The notes: a model not told the origin generated them from the sequence alone. Counted from the stretch's first letter, positions 1-9,095 are shown. The stretch: 64,000 nucleotides of DNA from Arthrobacter celericrescens (GCF_003614925.1 NZ_QYLP01000018.1:1-64000); one strand, 5' to 3'. Numbers and translations are program-made.

Positions 1-72
1 CAAAGGGCCCGTCCTTCCAAGGATGAAACCGCAGGTCACACCCTAGTTAGAGACCGGACCCTTACACACTCA

Positions 73-738
73 ATGAAACACCCTCTGATTTACGCAGCAC
101 ACCCTTGGAAACAATTCTGCAAGGTCGTCATTGCACTCCTGTCGGTACTGGGGATCTTCCTGGCATCGGTTGGGCCAGCAAGCGCTGCTGGGCCGAGGAC
201 GGTTGCGGGCGCTGCATCCGGGGTATCCATCCTCCAGCCCACGCAGGCTCAGACTGCCGAAGCAATGAGCCGGCTGGAGAAAGCTCGGGAGACAGACCCC
301 TCCGGGTATGCCAATCGGCTCAGCCTTATAAAGGAATCTAGGGCGCTCACCAAATTCCTGTCCTCGGACAGCCGTTTCGATGGCCAGATGCAGCAGCAAT
401 TCCTGGCAGCTTCCATGCCAACCGATGTGCTTGAAGCTCTGATCGAGCTCACAGACATTGGATACCTGAAGCTGAGCGTGGAAGATGGGCCTAACGGCGC
501 CAAAATCGCGAAGATCACTAAGGCGAAGACAGCCATGATCGGCGGAAGCAAGGGGTCCATGTCCATGACGCCGATGTTCCCGCAGTGTCCGTCGGCCTGG
601 GCCGCCCTCTGGGCTTGGTGGGGCACGAACGCTGCATTCTGCGGCGGTATGGGCTTCTTTGGTCCTATGGCCGCGCTAGGATGCTCCGCTGCCATGGCCA
701 TCGCAGGTTCCGTGATCGATTTCAATCGAGGTTGCTAA
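73..738 (+). CDS. Secreted Cys/Trp-rich small protein, possible bacteriocin precursor
   Basis: This 221-residue protein starts with a basic stretch and a hydrophobic core ending in PASAAGP, a typical Sec signal peptide with predicted cleavage near residue 39. The middle (about 45-165) is hydrophilic. The last 50 residues are different: small hydrophobic residues, four cysteines (one near 172, one in FCGG, one in LGCSA, one as the final residue) and a WAALWAWWG segment. That layout, a leader-like region followed by a compact Cys-containing C-terminal core, recalls halocin-C8-like bacteriocin precursors of actinobacteria, but I cannot confirm membership. The stop overlaps the start of a small membrane protein, which could be an immunity protein. 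No clear Shine-Dalgarno precedes the ATG, and the true promoter may lie before the window. Confidence 0.6.
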   Translation: MKHPLIYAAHPWKQFCKVVIALLSVLGIFLASVGPASAAGPRTVAGAASGVSILQPTQAQTAEAMSRLEKARETDPSGYANRLSLIKESRALTKFLSSDSRFDGQMQQQFLAASMPTDVLEALIELTDIGYLKLSVEDGPNGAKIAKITKAKTAMIGGSKGSMSMTPMFPQCPSAWAALWAWWGTNAAFCGGMGFFGPMAALGCSAAMAIAGSVIDFNRGC

Positions 739-1115
739 TGAGTACAACGACTAGTCCGACCGCACGAAGCTACTGGTTGCCATTGTCCGCTTTGTTCGGC
801 GTGACAATCAGCGTGGTGGCGATGACCGACCCACCATGGTCGGTGATCATGGTTGCCGCATTCCTTCTGTTCGCTGTCATGCAAAGCATCCACTACCGGC
901 AGATCAGCCGCGAAATCCAAGGAAGCTTTGCTTCGGCCAGCCCCGGAGTTGGCATTCTAGGTGCCGTCTTCGGTGGCGCTGCGGTCCTCATCCACGGCAC
1001 GCCAATAGCGCTTTGGGCAGGACCGGTACTTGGCCTAATCACCTTCGCAGGTACCTACGGCTACCTTCTTCGTTTCGGGCGCTTCCATAAAGGACACGCC
1101 GAAACCACTGCCTGA
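738..1115 (+). CDS. Small integral membrane protein, candidate immunity partner
   Basis: This 125-residue protein begins at the ATG that shares its A with the upstream TAA (TAATG), so it is translationally coupled to the secreted protein. After a short polar N-terminus there are about four hydrophobic helices (around residues 11-28, 32-47, 68-85 and 88-105) and a basic C-terminus (RFGRFHKGH). I recognise no named domain. The coupling to a secreted Cys-rich protein suggests a dedicated partner such as an immunity protein or exporter accessory, which is inference from context only. A strong stem-loop follows about 70 bases after the stop. The start is preferred over the longer upstream in-frame ATG, which would run inside the preceding gene. 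Confidence 0.6.
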   Translation: MSTTTSPTARSYWLPLSALFGVTISVVAMTDPPWSVIMVAAFLLFAVMQSIHYRQISREIQGSFASASPGVGILGAVFGGAAVLIHGTPIALWAGPVLGLITFAGTYGYLLRFGRFHKGHAETTA

Positions 1116-1185
1116 CCAATAGGCTGAATAGAGGATGGCCGCCTCGGGCTCTGATATGTACGCGTGATTGTCAACAGTGCGTGGG

Positions 1186-1220
1186 GAAGCGGTCCCGGCC
1201 GGTTTGGCTGGGGCCGCTTC
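1186..1220 (+). terminator. GC-rich stem-loop after the secreted/membrane pair
   Basis: GAAGCGG (1186-1192) pairs with CCGCTTC (1214-1220), and the intervening bases extend the stem (GTCCCGGCC against GGCTGGGG with wobble). There is no good T tract (GTTTGATG follows). It is placed as expected for a terminator of the preceding two-gene unit, although it could also be part of the end of the adjacent insertion sequence. From here to 1481 I see no gene. Confidence 0.45.
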
Positions 1221-1481
1221 GTTTGATGAGGCCGGGGCTGGCTTGTCCTGGTGCTCATCCCTTGTGGGCCGGCATGTCTGCCTGGAAGTGTCCAGCGTGT
1301 CATTGGCGACGGCGCGGTCACTCTGATATGCGCGGGTTGGTTACCGCGGGACGACGTGTTCGGCTGGAGATTACCGCTGGTCTAGAGTCGAGCGTGGCCG
1401 GTAGTTGGCTGCTCATAGAGCCGGCGCGGGTTTACTCCACGCGCTGCAACGAACACTTCCGTCGGAGCATGCCGGCACGTG

Positions 1482-2598
1482 TTATCCGCCCGGGACTGCG
1501 TTGTTCTGGCCGGGGTCGGCGGGCAGGGTCGCCAGCGACCAGCACCAGCCGGCGAGTTCGCGGGCGATCGCAACGTTTGCGATCACGGGGCGTTTCCTGT
1601 GTTCCAGATAGACCAACCACCGCTCGTGAAGCCGCCGGTTCCCGGCGTCCCCTCGGGCCTGGGCGCCGGAAGACGCCCGCGCCCATCGTTGCCGCATGAG
1701 GCTGGACGGGCGCGGATAGGGTTGGCGGTGGTGCCAAGCGGCCTCGACCAGCAGCCTGCGGGCGTGGCCGTTGCCTGTTTTGGTGATCGGGCCCTGGGAC
1801 CGCGACTGGCCCGAGGAATGCTCGGACGGAACCAGACCCAGGTAGGCGCCGATGGTCCGGCCCGTGAAGCGCCCCCAGTCCCCGATTTCCACGGCCAGGC
1901 CAAATGCGGTCAGCGTGGAGATCCCGCGCAGGCACTCGAGATTCCTGACAACGGGGGTGTACTGGCTGCTATAGGCCAGTTCCGCGATCGCCCGGTCGAG
2001 GCGGTCCCGGCTGTCCAGGACCGCCGTCATCGCACCCAGGCAGGAGTCATAGGCCAGCTGCAGCGGTGCGGAATCGAACTTCTGCCGGTCCAGCCAAGCC
2101 CCGTGCTGCAGGGTCCACGCTTTCCCGCCCGTGTAGATGATGCCTTGGCGCAGGAGCAGTTTGGAGATGCGGTGGCGGGCGCTCATCAGGTCACCTCGGG
2201 CATCCTCCCGGGCGCGGACCAGGTCCCGGGCGGCTTCCTGCTCCACTGTGGGAATGACAACAACGGTGACTTCGCCCAGGCGCAGCAGCCGAGCCAGATG
2301 CAGGGGCATCGTTGGCATCGGTCTTGACCCGGTCCCCCGAGGGCCGCTGCAGCTTCGACGGGGCCGCGACGACACAGGGAACACCGGACGCCAGCAGAAA
2401 CCGGGCGAGGCCAAAGCCCGTCGGCCCGGCCTCGTAGACGGCTTGCACCGGGCCCGGCAGCGACAGGATCCAGGCGAGGACCTCCACAAAGTCCGGGGTC
2501 AGCCGCCGCCTGAACACCTCCCCCGTATCCCCGTCAATTGCGCACCCGACGACAGAACGGGCATGCACGTCCAAACCGATACTTGTTCTCTCGAACAT
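1482..2598 (-). pseudogene. IS110-family transposase, frameshifted
   Basis: Two minus-strand frames together give a full-length IS110 recombinase of about 371 residues. The N-terminal frame (from ATG at 2598) carries the RuvC-like DEDD residues: D10 in IGLDVHA, E56 in VYEAG, and D94 and D97 in KTDANDA. The C-terminal frame starts with LHLARLLRLGEV, has a coiled segment, and ends with the transposase_20 region (RGISTLTAFGLA... IGAYLGLVPSEHSSG, TKTGNGHARR) that holds the catalytic serine. The frames meet at a run of four G (2303-2306, plus strand). With three G the family sequence DANDALHLARLL is restored exactly. This family has no known programmed frameshift here, so this is a one-base insertion or a sequencing error. 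A candidate structured leader lies upstream at 2599-2720. Confidence 0.85.
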
Positions 2599-2720
2599 GA
2601 CAGGACCTTCTTAGCCGACGGTGGCTCCTGGGCCACCGGACGATGATGGACAAACCCAGCGTGGCAGGGGCACCTGCAGACCGTTCTGGGCCCTGCCGAT
2701 AAAGGACATCAGCGCCGGGC
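2599..2720 (-). ncRNA. Candidate IS110 bridge RNA region upstream of the transposase
   Basis: IS110-group elements encode a bridge RNA between the left end and the recombinase start. This stretch has no convincing ORF and shows stems suited to such an RNA: GGTGGC (2620-2625) with GCCACC (2632-2637) around a six-base loop, and GGCAGGG (2663-2669) with CCCTGCC (2691-2697) around a 21-base loop. Position and stems are seen. The bridge-RNA role is inferred from the family, and neither guide pairing nor element ends were established. Confidence 0.3.
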
Positions 2721-2839
2721 AAGAGGCCGGGGCGCCGCCTCCGCCACCACGCCGCGGCAACGCGCTCCTGCCGGCGGCCCGGCCTGTCCCGGCGACAATG
2801 GACGTGTCGGCAGGACGGAAGCCGGGACGATAAAACGGT

Positions 2840-3295
2840 CTGCCCAACCACCCGCGGATCTTGTATCCTCGGCCTTAGCTGGAACCTCCACACCTTCAAA
2901 TGTGGCTCTACCGCGTAAACCACGGTCCGCACGGCAACCCACGAATCTATTTGAACCGGGGGTTCCAGCCCGGGGCCGGGCCCCTTCATACTGTCTAGCT
3001 CCCGAGGCGGCCATTCTCTGCCGTGACCCTGCCGGAACCGGCCACCAGTTGGTAACTGCCCCCGGTGAAAGAGATCCAGGACGCGATTGCCCGACGCCTT
3101 GGAGGCCGCTCACTTTTCGCGGGTGCGTGCAGGTTGGTGGTCCGGGAATTGAACCCATGATCAACGCGAGATATCAACGAGACTGTCGACATTGACTGGA
3201 ATCACTTCGCCTTAAGTTCAGCGATGCGGCTTCCGTTCCGGTGGACGATGGCGGCCTGTTCCGGATACGCCCTTGCTGGGCATCGGTGCGGACAA
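2840..3295. other. Stretch without a recognisable gene
   Basis: No ORF here resembles a protein family. Read on the minus strand, 3128-3151 contains a tRNA 3'-end-like string (GGGTTCAATTCCCGGACCACCA), but the T-stem has only three pairs and no anticodon arm can be built. It may be a scar of past integration at a tRNA gene. Confidence 0.3.
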
Positions 3296-3314
3296 GGTAC
3301 TGGATTGGTACCAT
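3296..3314 (+). promoter_or_regulatory. Inverted repeat and -10 element before the RHH-Doc pair
   Basis: GGTAC (3296-3300) and GTACC (3308-3312) form an inverted repeat that overlaps a plausible -10 box (TACCAT, 3309-3314), only about 6 bases before the antitoxin ATG. That spacing would give a leaderless or very short-leader transcript. RHH antitoxins usually repress their own promoter through such repeats, so this is the expected operator position. Confidence 0.4.
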
Positions 3315-3320
3315 CGACTC

Positions 3321-3527
3321 ATGGCAATGAACCTTCGTGTCCCGGAAGACCTCGATCGCCGGCTGGAGAAGCTCGCGGCCGAGGAACACACGTCCAAGTC
3401 TGCGCTGTTGCTGCAGGGCGCCGAATTGGTTTTGCAGCGGCATGCGCGCCGTCGGGAAATCAGTGAAGGGTTGGACTTTGTGATGAGTCACGACGCTGAA
3501 CTGCTCATCCGGCTTGAAGACGCGTGA
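3321..3527 (+). CDS. RHH (CopG-like) antitoxin of a Doc module
   Basis: This is a 68-residue protein. The N-terminal beta strand MNLRVPEDL followed by two helices (DRRLEKLAAEEHTSKSALLLQGAEL) is the ribbon-helix-helix DNA-binding fold, and the C-terminal third is a charged tail that would contact the toxin. The start was chosen at the ATG just after the promoter-like repeat; a second ATG six bases later is equally possible. The stop overlaps the toxin GTG by four bases (GTGA). Antitoxins of this kind neutralise the partner and autorepress the operon. Function is assigned from fold and neighbour. Confidence 0.8.
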   Translation: MAMNLRVPEDLDRRLEKLAAEEHTSKSALLLQGAELVLQRHARRREISEGLDFVMSHDAELLIRLEDA

Positions 3528-3892
3528 CCACTTACCTGAACATCGAGGATGCCCTGCAGGTTGTTGACCGTTACGGCTTTCATATCCGCGACGTCGGCTT
3601 GTTGGCTTCGGCCTTGGCCAGGCCTGCGACGACGGTTATGGGTGCTGAGGCCTATGCTGATCTGGCCATGAAGGCCGCTGCGTTGCTGGAGTCGGTCGCC
3701 CGTTTTCATCCGCTCATCGACGGCAACAAGCGCACGGCCTGGACGCTCATGGTGTTGCTGTTGTGGATCAATGGTTACCGCCATGACTTCACGACTGACG
3801 AGGGCTTCGAGCTCGTCGTGGGAGTCGCCGCTGGCAAGATCGAACTGCGGGACTCCGCGGCGGAAATTTCGAAGCATCTGGTGGTCCGTTAG
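3524..3892 (+). CDS. Fic/Doc-family toxin
   Basis: This 122-residue protein matches Doc in length. The active-site signature is HPLIDGNKR (H62, D66, N68, R70), near the Doc pattern HxFx(D/N)xNKR. The lysine where AMP-transferring Fic proteins have glycine fits the Doc branch, which phosphorylates elongation factor Tu and stops translation. It starts with GTG at 3524, overlapping the antitoxin stop by four bases. No internal inhibitory helix motif is visible, so inhibition should come from the RHH partner. The RHH-Doc pairing is less common than Phd-Doc. The gene appears intact. Confidence 0.85.
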   Translation: MTTYLNIEDALQVVDRYGFHIRDVGLLASALARPATTVMGAEAYADLAMKAAALLESVARFHPLIDGNKRTAWTLMVLLLWINGYRHDFTTDEGFELVVGVAAGKIELRDSAAEISKHLVVR

Positions 3893-3937
3893 TGCTGTCT
3901 GAACCGGCAAGAGAGGGGTGCGGACCCTGCTCGCACG

Positions 3938-4201
3938 TTACGTAGGGAATTGCCTCTTGGAACGCTCTGCCAGGTACATCTCGAATGCTCGCTTCCGGTC
4001 CCAGTGTGGAAGCGTTGTGTATTTGGATAATGCTCTGAGGTGCGTGCGGACTCCGGTTTCGTGGATAAGTTGGACCGCATCGGGATAGTCCGCGAACAGG
4101 TGTGTGGGGCAGTGGTTCTGAATCCAGAACCGGAGCAGTTCTCTCGACGTGACGCCGTGCTGCTTCCAGAACTCGAAAGCCTCGGCAACGTCGAGGGTCA
4201 T
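3938..4201 (-). CDS. Hypothetical protein downstream of the Wadjet operon
   Basis: This 87-residue ORF begins at ATG 4201 (MTLDVAEAFEFWKQHG) and is rich in aromatic and charged residues (FWKQHG, LLRFWIQNHCP, LPHWDRKRAFEMYLAERSKR). I recognise no family. It is codirectional with jetABCD and follows jetD after about 285 bases. A longer frame reaches 4342, but its extra N-terminal part looks non-coding. The Shine-Dalgarno is weak, so the coding status is moderate. Confidence 0.4.
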   Translation of the reverse strand: MTLDVAEAFEFWKQHGVTSRELLRFWIQNHCPTHLFADYPDAVQLIHETGVRTHLRALSKYTTLPHWDRKRAFEMYLAERSKRQFPT

Positions 4202-4485
4202 CGACCGGGATCGAGCTCTTGTGTCGTTTGACGCGCCCAACGGGAGGCGACCGTAGACGAACCAACTGGGCGCCGGCTGTAGGGTGTCGCGTCCTTGAGG
4301 AGCGGGCTGCCGAAGAAATGCGCTCGTGGTTGCGCAACGCATACGTCAGTGCCCCGGAACTGATCCGTGGAACACTCAAGGATGAGCCCCCCGCTCAGAG
4401 TGAGTGTGGCCAGGATGGGGCGGATGCCCAGGGCAATGAGTCGTTTGGTTGGCCAGTCTGAAGCCGCCCCGCGTTGGTGTTGGGG
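4202..4485. other. Spacer after jetD, no clear gene
   Basis: Frames are open by chance on both strands, but none resembles a known family and no ribosome site was found. I see no strong hairpin marking the end of the Wadjet transcript. Confidence 0.3.
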
Positions 4486-5646
4486 TTACCTTCTGATGGT
4501 TCGTTCCATATGGGCGAGCGCGACATTCAAGGGGATGCGTTCTTGTTCTACACGGAGGTGTAGCGGCCAGCCCGGTGTGGTCAGGTTCTCATAGACGTCG
4601 CGTTCGGCTGAAGTGAGGTCGTTGAGCAGCTTCGGGGGCCGTTGCTTAATGGAGGTGCCGTTTTGCTCGGTGTTGGTGCCGTACGGCTCATAGGCTCGGT
4701 AGGCGTCACCGTCCATTAGGATCGTGCGGATTTTGGGAATCGCGGCGCGGAGGCTGTTGACGATTTCATATCCTCTAGCGTCCATATCGCCCCAGTAGAT
4801 AATGTGGTCGGCTTCGGTGATCCAGGAGATGGTAGGGAGAACGCCGGGTGCAGTGCTGCCGTTCCCCTCGACGGCGACGGCCGCCGGATATTCGGGGAAG
4901 AGGACAGCAGTGTCTTTGTTCTCCACGATCACCACGATCGCCGGCCTGTATGGGAGGTCGATGCAGTCTGTGAGTGTATAGGAGTCGTGGAGTCGACGGC
5001 CTAACCTCCGGTGCTTAGGGTCGAGGTAGGTGAAGTTGATGCGCGTCGGGCGCTTTTCAAGCACGAGCTCTTCCAGCATGGCGAGTGCCTTCACTAAAGG
5101 CTGGTGGCTGTTGAGCCATTTGCCGTGCAGGCCTTCGACTGGGACCTGACGCGGGGTCAGGTGTTTCCACTCGACCGGGTCGTGCTCGGCGAACCAGCGG
5201 GCCGCGGCGCACGCAAGGTGAAAGTCAACATCATCGAGTGCCTCGGCCTGGCGAAGAACCTTCGGGTTCGTTGCGGTGGGGAAGGATGATCGGAGGTATT
5301 CAAGACGTGCTCGGGCGCGCTGAATCCTGGATGGCCATGGATGGCCCGCAACACGGGCGGCCGTGTCAATGTCAGGAATCGTGACATGAGCAGGCAGCCG
5401 CTCTGATCGGCCGTCGATCCTCCGAGGCTCGTCCACCAACTCCAATTGCATCCGGCCCGCCCAGTCGTACCAGGAGTAGGACCAGGCACGCAGGTCACGG
5501 GTCATGGTGGCGGCGTTGGCGCTGGTTGGCCTGCCCAGCGTGTATCGTTTCGGCCACTGGCCGGAGAAGTTATCGGCGACGTCGGTGTGCCAGCCATCGT
5601 CGAGGTGTTTGCGAATGGTGGCGACGATCGTGTCGATGGATTTCAT
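4486..5646 (-). CDS. jetD: Wadjet nuclease subunit JetD
   Basis: This 386-residue protein has the DUF3322 (N-terminal) and DUF2220 (C-terminal) layout of JetD. The C-terminal half is Toprim-like: an acidic residue in VIVENKDTAVLF (E242) and the metal-binding pair in YWGDMDARGYEI (D287, D289). In Wadjet, JetD joins the JetABC SMC motor and cuts plasmid DNA after loop extrusion, so small circular DNA is eliminated while the chromosome is spared. The ATG overlaps the jetC stop by four bases. Length and motifs look complete, so the nuclease should be active. Confidence 0.92.
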   Translation of the reverse strand: MKSIDTIVATIRKHLDDGWHTDVADNFSGQWPKRYTLGRPTSANAATMTRDLRAWSYSWYDWAGRMQLELVDEPRRIDGRSERLPAHVTIPDIDTAARVAGHPWPSRIQRARARLEYLRSSFPTATNPKVLRQAEALDDVDFHLACAAARWFAEHDPVEWKHLTPRQVPVEGLHGKWLNSHQPLVKALAMLEELVLEKRPTRINFTYLDPKHRRLGRRLHDSYTLTDCIDLPYRPAIVVIVENKDTAVLFPEYPAAVAVEGNGSTAPGVLPTISWITEADHIIYWGDMDARGYEIVNSLRAAIPKIRTILMDGDAYRAYEPYGTNTEQNGTSIKQRPPKLLNDLTSAERDVYENLTTPGWPLHLRVEQERIPLNVALAHMERTIRR

Positions 5647-8600
5647 TTGGTCTCGTTCTCGGTCTTCCGGGGCAGGGGAATGGCGTAGGAGTACTCGGAG
5701 GCGTCTTTGGTGACTCCGATGACTAGGGCCATAGCTCGTTCGAGAGCGCTGAATTGGCCTTCGGGTGCGCCGATAATAAGTTGGAAGCCGAGGCGTCGCC
5801 AGGCATCGACTGCCCGCGCAGCGTGCCGTACGTCGGCTTTGATAAAGGCTTCGTCGAGGACGACCGGGGTGAACCGTGGCCGGTCACGGTCCTCGTCGCC
5901 GAGGTGGTATCGGAGGGCCGCGCCGACGATGAAGGCGGTCAGGGTTTGGGTCTCACCGCCGGACTTGCCGAGGAGGTTGTCGTAGACCGGACCCCTGGTG
6001 CCGTGGCTGTCCACTTCGCTGGCGGTGACGTTTAGGTGTCTGCGGATGTCGAGCAACAGGTTGCGCTCGTCGCTGTCTTGGCGGACACGTGCGATTGCTG
6101 TTCGGATGGCCTCGAATTTGGCTTCGATCTCATCGATATCCAAGCGGGGATCCATGGAACCGCTGGCGAGAGCGCGAATGCTGTTCTTGAAGGACACTAC
6201 CGTTGGTGGTGTTCGAGCAGCGCTGTTGATGTCCAGGGTTGTGCCGCGGCCGAACGGGATCTGGGCAAGTATGCGCTTGATCGGGTGCAGTCTCTCGGTG
6301 ATCTCGTGGTGGGTTTTGTCATAGGCATTGTGCAGAGTCATGAGGTCCTCTCCGCCCCACTCGACGACCTGCCGTGCCCAGTCCTGCCGCTGGCCACTGA
6401 GCACTTGCACGCGAAGGTCTGTGAGGATCGCGAGGTACTCTTCATAGGAGGCCAGGCCGGTTCCGCGGTTTGGCTCGTACCACCCCCGCTGGAAGGCGGA
6501 GAAGGCGCTCGTGAGGCCGAGGGTGGCGGCCTCCAACTTGGTTTCGGCAGTGGCCTGGCTGTGTGCAAGGTCCCTGGCGAGGTGTCCCAATCGGTCGGTG
6601 CGGACGCTGGTGTAGTTGTCGAACGTTTCCAACGATCCGTCCCAAGTGCTCTTCGTCAAGGCGTCGTCGAGAAATGTCTCTTGGTCGGCGGTGAGGACGA
6701 TGGCGTCGTCGTCCTGCAGCATCCACAGGTGTGATCGGAGCGTGTCGGCGGCCTCGTCGAGGTCTCCACGTTGCTTGACGCACCCTTCGATGGCCCGTTT
6801 CTGCTCCCATGCGTTCTCTTGTGCCTTGTTGCGGGCGGTTTCTAGCTCGTCAAGCCGCTCGCCGAGGGCGTGCAACTGATCCTGCGAGGCAAGGAGACGT
6901 GCTTTGGCCTCGTTGTGCGTGTCGATCTCCTTCTGAATACCGACGATATCGACGTCGACCCATTTCGTGCGGCGTATGTGCTCGGAGCCGCTGTGCTTGC
7001 GCACCAGCCGAAGTTTCTCAGCGTCGAGCGCGTCCAGCTCTGTTTCGAGGGCTTCGATCTTGGGGTTGAGCCGTTCGATCTCGTCGCGCAGTTCGGCGCG
7101 GCGGGCTTTATTGGAGAATCCGATGTTGCGTCGGCCGTGACCACCGTGGGCACCCCGCTGTCCTCGCTGGGTCTGTCCCGTGCGAGTAACCCGGGGTGCG
7201 AGGTCGTCGCCGAGTACATCGGCAGTTTCTACACACTCGTAGGCGAAGTCCCGTTTCAGGTGTTGGTACAGCCAACCTTCGAAGGCGCTGCCAGGCTTCA
7301 CCGTGAGCCGGCCTGCCAGAGTAGTCGCATCAGCGGCAGGGCAGGGGGTGAGCCCGGCTTCGACGCCGCGGTATTCAATGCGGATGGGGGCCTTGACCTC
7401 ATCGATGGCCCTCTTGAGGCCGTGCCGATGCCGCTCATCGACCAGCAAGGTGTTCGCGAACCCTCCGAGGACAGCGTCGGCGGCCGTCCGCCAGTCCTCG
7501 AATTCGTCGTTCATATCGATGAGTTCACCAGCGAACGGCAATTCCTCGACGCTGAGGCCCGCGCGATTGGCGAATTCGACCCGGAGAAGATGCCGCCTCC
7601 CTTCGATGTTGCCCGCCCGGTCGGAGAACTCCTTCTCTTCCTTCAGTGCCGTGTCGCGCCGTTCCTTCAGTTGCCCGTGCTCGAAGGTCTTCTTTCGGGT
7701 GTTCTCGCTCAGCCGGCGTTCTTCGTCTGCATAGCCCGCAAGAAATTCCGCGGCCTGAGCCTGAGCCATGTTGTATTCTTCGATTGTTCCCGGCACCGGG
7801 GTTCCAACTTCCCGAGTGGCGTGCTCGTAGGCCGTTCGTGTGCTGCGCACCTGACCGATGCTGTGGGTGAGGCGGTCAAGTGTGGCGTCTACCGTGTCAA
7901 TCTTTTCTCCACCGAGGGCGGCCCACTGACGTCGTGTGTCCTTGGCTTCGGCGTCGATGACCCGCGTTCTTTGATCCCAGCGTGTCTTCTCCTCCTCGGC
8001 CACACGCTGGGCCTCCTTTACCTTCCGGATCTCTGCGTCGAACAGAGCGTCTTTGCGGGTTTCGGCCCAAAGCACGAAGGGTGATTTGTCGGGGTCCCGT
8101 AGTCGGAGCGTGTCGATCCGCTCGATTTCGGCTTCCGCGGAGCGGAGGGCCGCATGGTGTCCTTCGATGTCGGCCAGAATGGTGGCCTGTTCTTCCTTCT
8201 CGCGCATTTCCTGGTGCATCTCCGCGAGGTGGTCGAAGGACGCGATGACGGCGTCGGCGACAGCGAACGTGCTCGGCCGTTCCAAGACCAGCTGCTTGAA
8301 CAGTGCGTCGACGCTGGTAACCGGCGCGCCTGCCTGAAGGTCATAGAGCAGCCTCAGCGCCTTGGCCCCACCTTCCTGATGTGGGCCGATATTGAGATTC
8401 CGCTGCGCGTGGTCGGTGTAGTCGCCCGGTGTGAGCATCCGAAGTCCGGGAATGGCCTTCTCCGTAAGGTCCTTGCGGAATGACTTCGCCGCAAGAGGTT
8501 CCAACTGATCGATGATGTGCCGGGCGCGTAGGCCCCCGGGGTAGACCGCGAACCGCGCCTGCATGTCGCCTACCCTGGTGGCTTCGCGAGGGGCGTAGAA

Positions 8601-9095
8601 CAACCGCAGAAGCGTGAGGCGGGCACCGGTCGTGGATGCGAACACCAAGGCGATGGCGGACCAGGTGTCTTGGTCCCCACCGCGGAGCAAAAGGGGCTCC
8701 ATTGTGCCGTCTGCCCGCTCAGCGTGGTCGTATACGCCGCGTACATAGGTTAGGGGTGTGCGGATGCCCTCTCCACGTGTCTTGGCCCCGGCTTCGTTAG
8801 ATGCCGAGTTCAGCGGCTTGTTGGGGTGCATCAAGCACGTGTAGGTGTCCAGGATCGTAGATTTTCCGGCCCCGGTAGCACCTGAGAACAATGTCGATTC
8901 GGGATCGAGGGGAAATTCATGGACGCCGTCGAAACCACCCCAGTTGCAAAGCACCATGCGTTCGGCATGCCACGCCTGGTTTCGTTCGTCGATCGGAGGT
9001 AACAGCGCAGCTTCCAGTGGCTGGGTGGCCTCGGCGTCCCCGGCAGGTATTGAGCCCAGGGCTGTCTCGCTGAACTTGGCGTCGATGTTGATCAT
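5643..9095 (-). CDS. jetC: Wadjet SMC-like ATPase JetC
   Basis: This 1150-residue MukB/SbcC-like ATPase has its Walker A motif GATGAGKST at residues 72-80, then long coiled-coil arms (about 290-480 and 640-760) around a hinge-like region, an ABC signature (GKSGGETQTL, near 1043) and a Walker B motif with catalytic acidic pair (PVVLDEAF, about 1077-1084). JetC is the motor that extrudes DNA loops in the type I Wadjet plasmid-restriction complex. It overlaps jetB and jetD by four bases each. All ATPase motifs are intact. Confidence 0.95.
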   Translation of the reverse strand: MINIDAKFSETALGSIPAGDAEATQPLEAALLPPIDERNQAWHAERMVLCNWGGFDGVHEFPLDPESTLFSGATGAGKSTILDTYTCLMHPNKPLNSASNEAGAKTRGEGIRTPLTYVRGVYDHAERADGTMEPLLLRGGDQDTWSAIALVFASTTGARLTLLRLFYAPREATRVGDMQARFAVYPGGLRARHIIDQLEPLAAKSFRKDLTEKAIPGLRMLTPGDYTDHAQRNLNIGPHQEGGAKALRLLYDLQAGAPVTSVDALFKQLVLERPSTFAVADAVIASFDHLAEMHQEMREKEEQATILADIEGHHAALRSAEAEIERIDTLRLRDPDKSPFVLWAETRKDALFDAEIRKVKEAQRVAEEEKTRWDQRTRVIDAEAKDTRRQWAALGGEKIDTVDATLDRLTHSIGQVRSTRTAYEHATREVGTPVPGTIEEYNMAQAQAAEFLAGYADEERRLSENTRKKTFEHGQLKERRDTALKEEKEFSDRAGNIEGRRHLLRVEFANRAGLSVEELPFAGELIDMNDEFEDWRTAADAVLGGFANTLLVDERHRHGLKRAIDEVKAPIRIEYRGVEAGLTPCPAADATTLAGRLTVKPGSAFEGWLYQHLKRDFAYECVETADVLGDDLAPRVTRTGQTQRGQRGAHGGHGRRNIGFSNKARRAELRDEIERLNPKIEALETELDALDAEKLRLVRKHSGSEHIRRTKWVDVDIVGIQKEIDTHNEAKARLLASQDQLHALGERLDELETARNKAQENAWEQKRAIEGCVKQRGDLDEAADTLRSHLWMLQDDDAIVLTADQETFLDDALTKSTWDGSLETFDNYTSVRTDRLGHLARDLAHSQATAETKLEAATLGLTSAFSAFQRGWYEPNRGTGLASYEEYLAILTDLRVQVLSGQRQDWARQVVEWGGEDLMTLHNAYDKTHHEITERLHPIKRILAQIPFGRGTTLDINSAARTPPTVVSFKNSIRALASGSMDPRLDIDEIEAKFEAIRTAIARVRQDSDERNLLLDIRRHLNVTASEVDSHGTRGPVYDNLLGKSGGETQTLTAFIVGAALRYHLGDEDRDRPRFTPVVLDEAFIKADVRHAARAVDAWRRLGFQLIIGAPEGQFSALERAMALVIGVTKDASEYSYAIPLPRKTENETK

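Noticed and set aside
3120..3160. tRNA-like 3' end on the minus strand
   Set aside because: GGGTTCAATTCCCGG gives only three T-stem pairs, and no anticodon or D arm can be folded upstream; at most a scar.
6870..8084. Long plus-strand frame opposite jetC
   Set aside because: It is antisense to a well-supported SMC-like gene, has no ribosome site or recognisable domain, and reflects high-GC codon bias.
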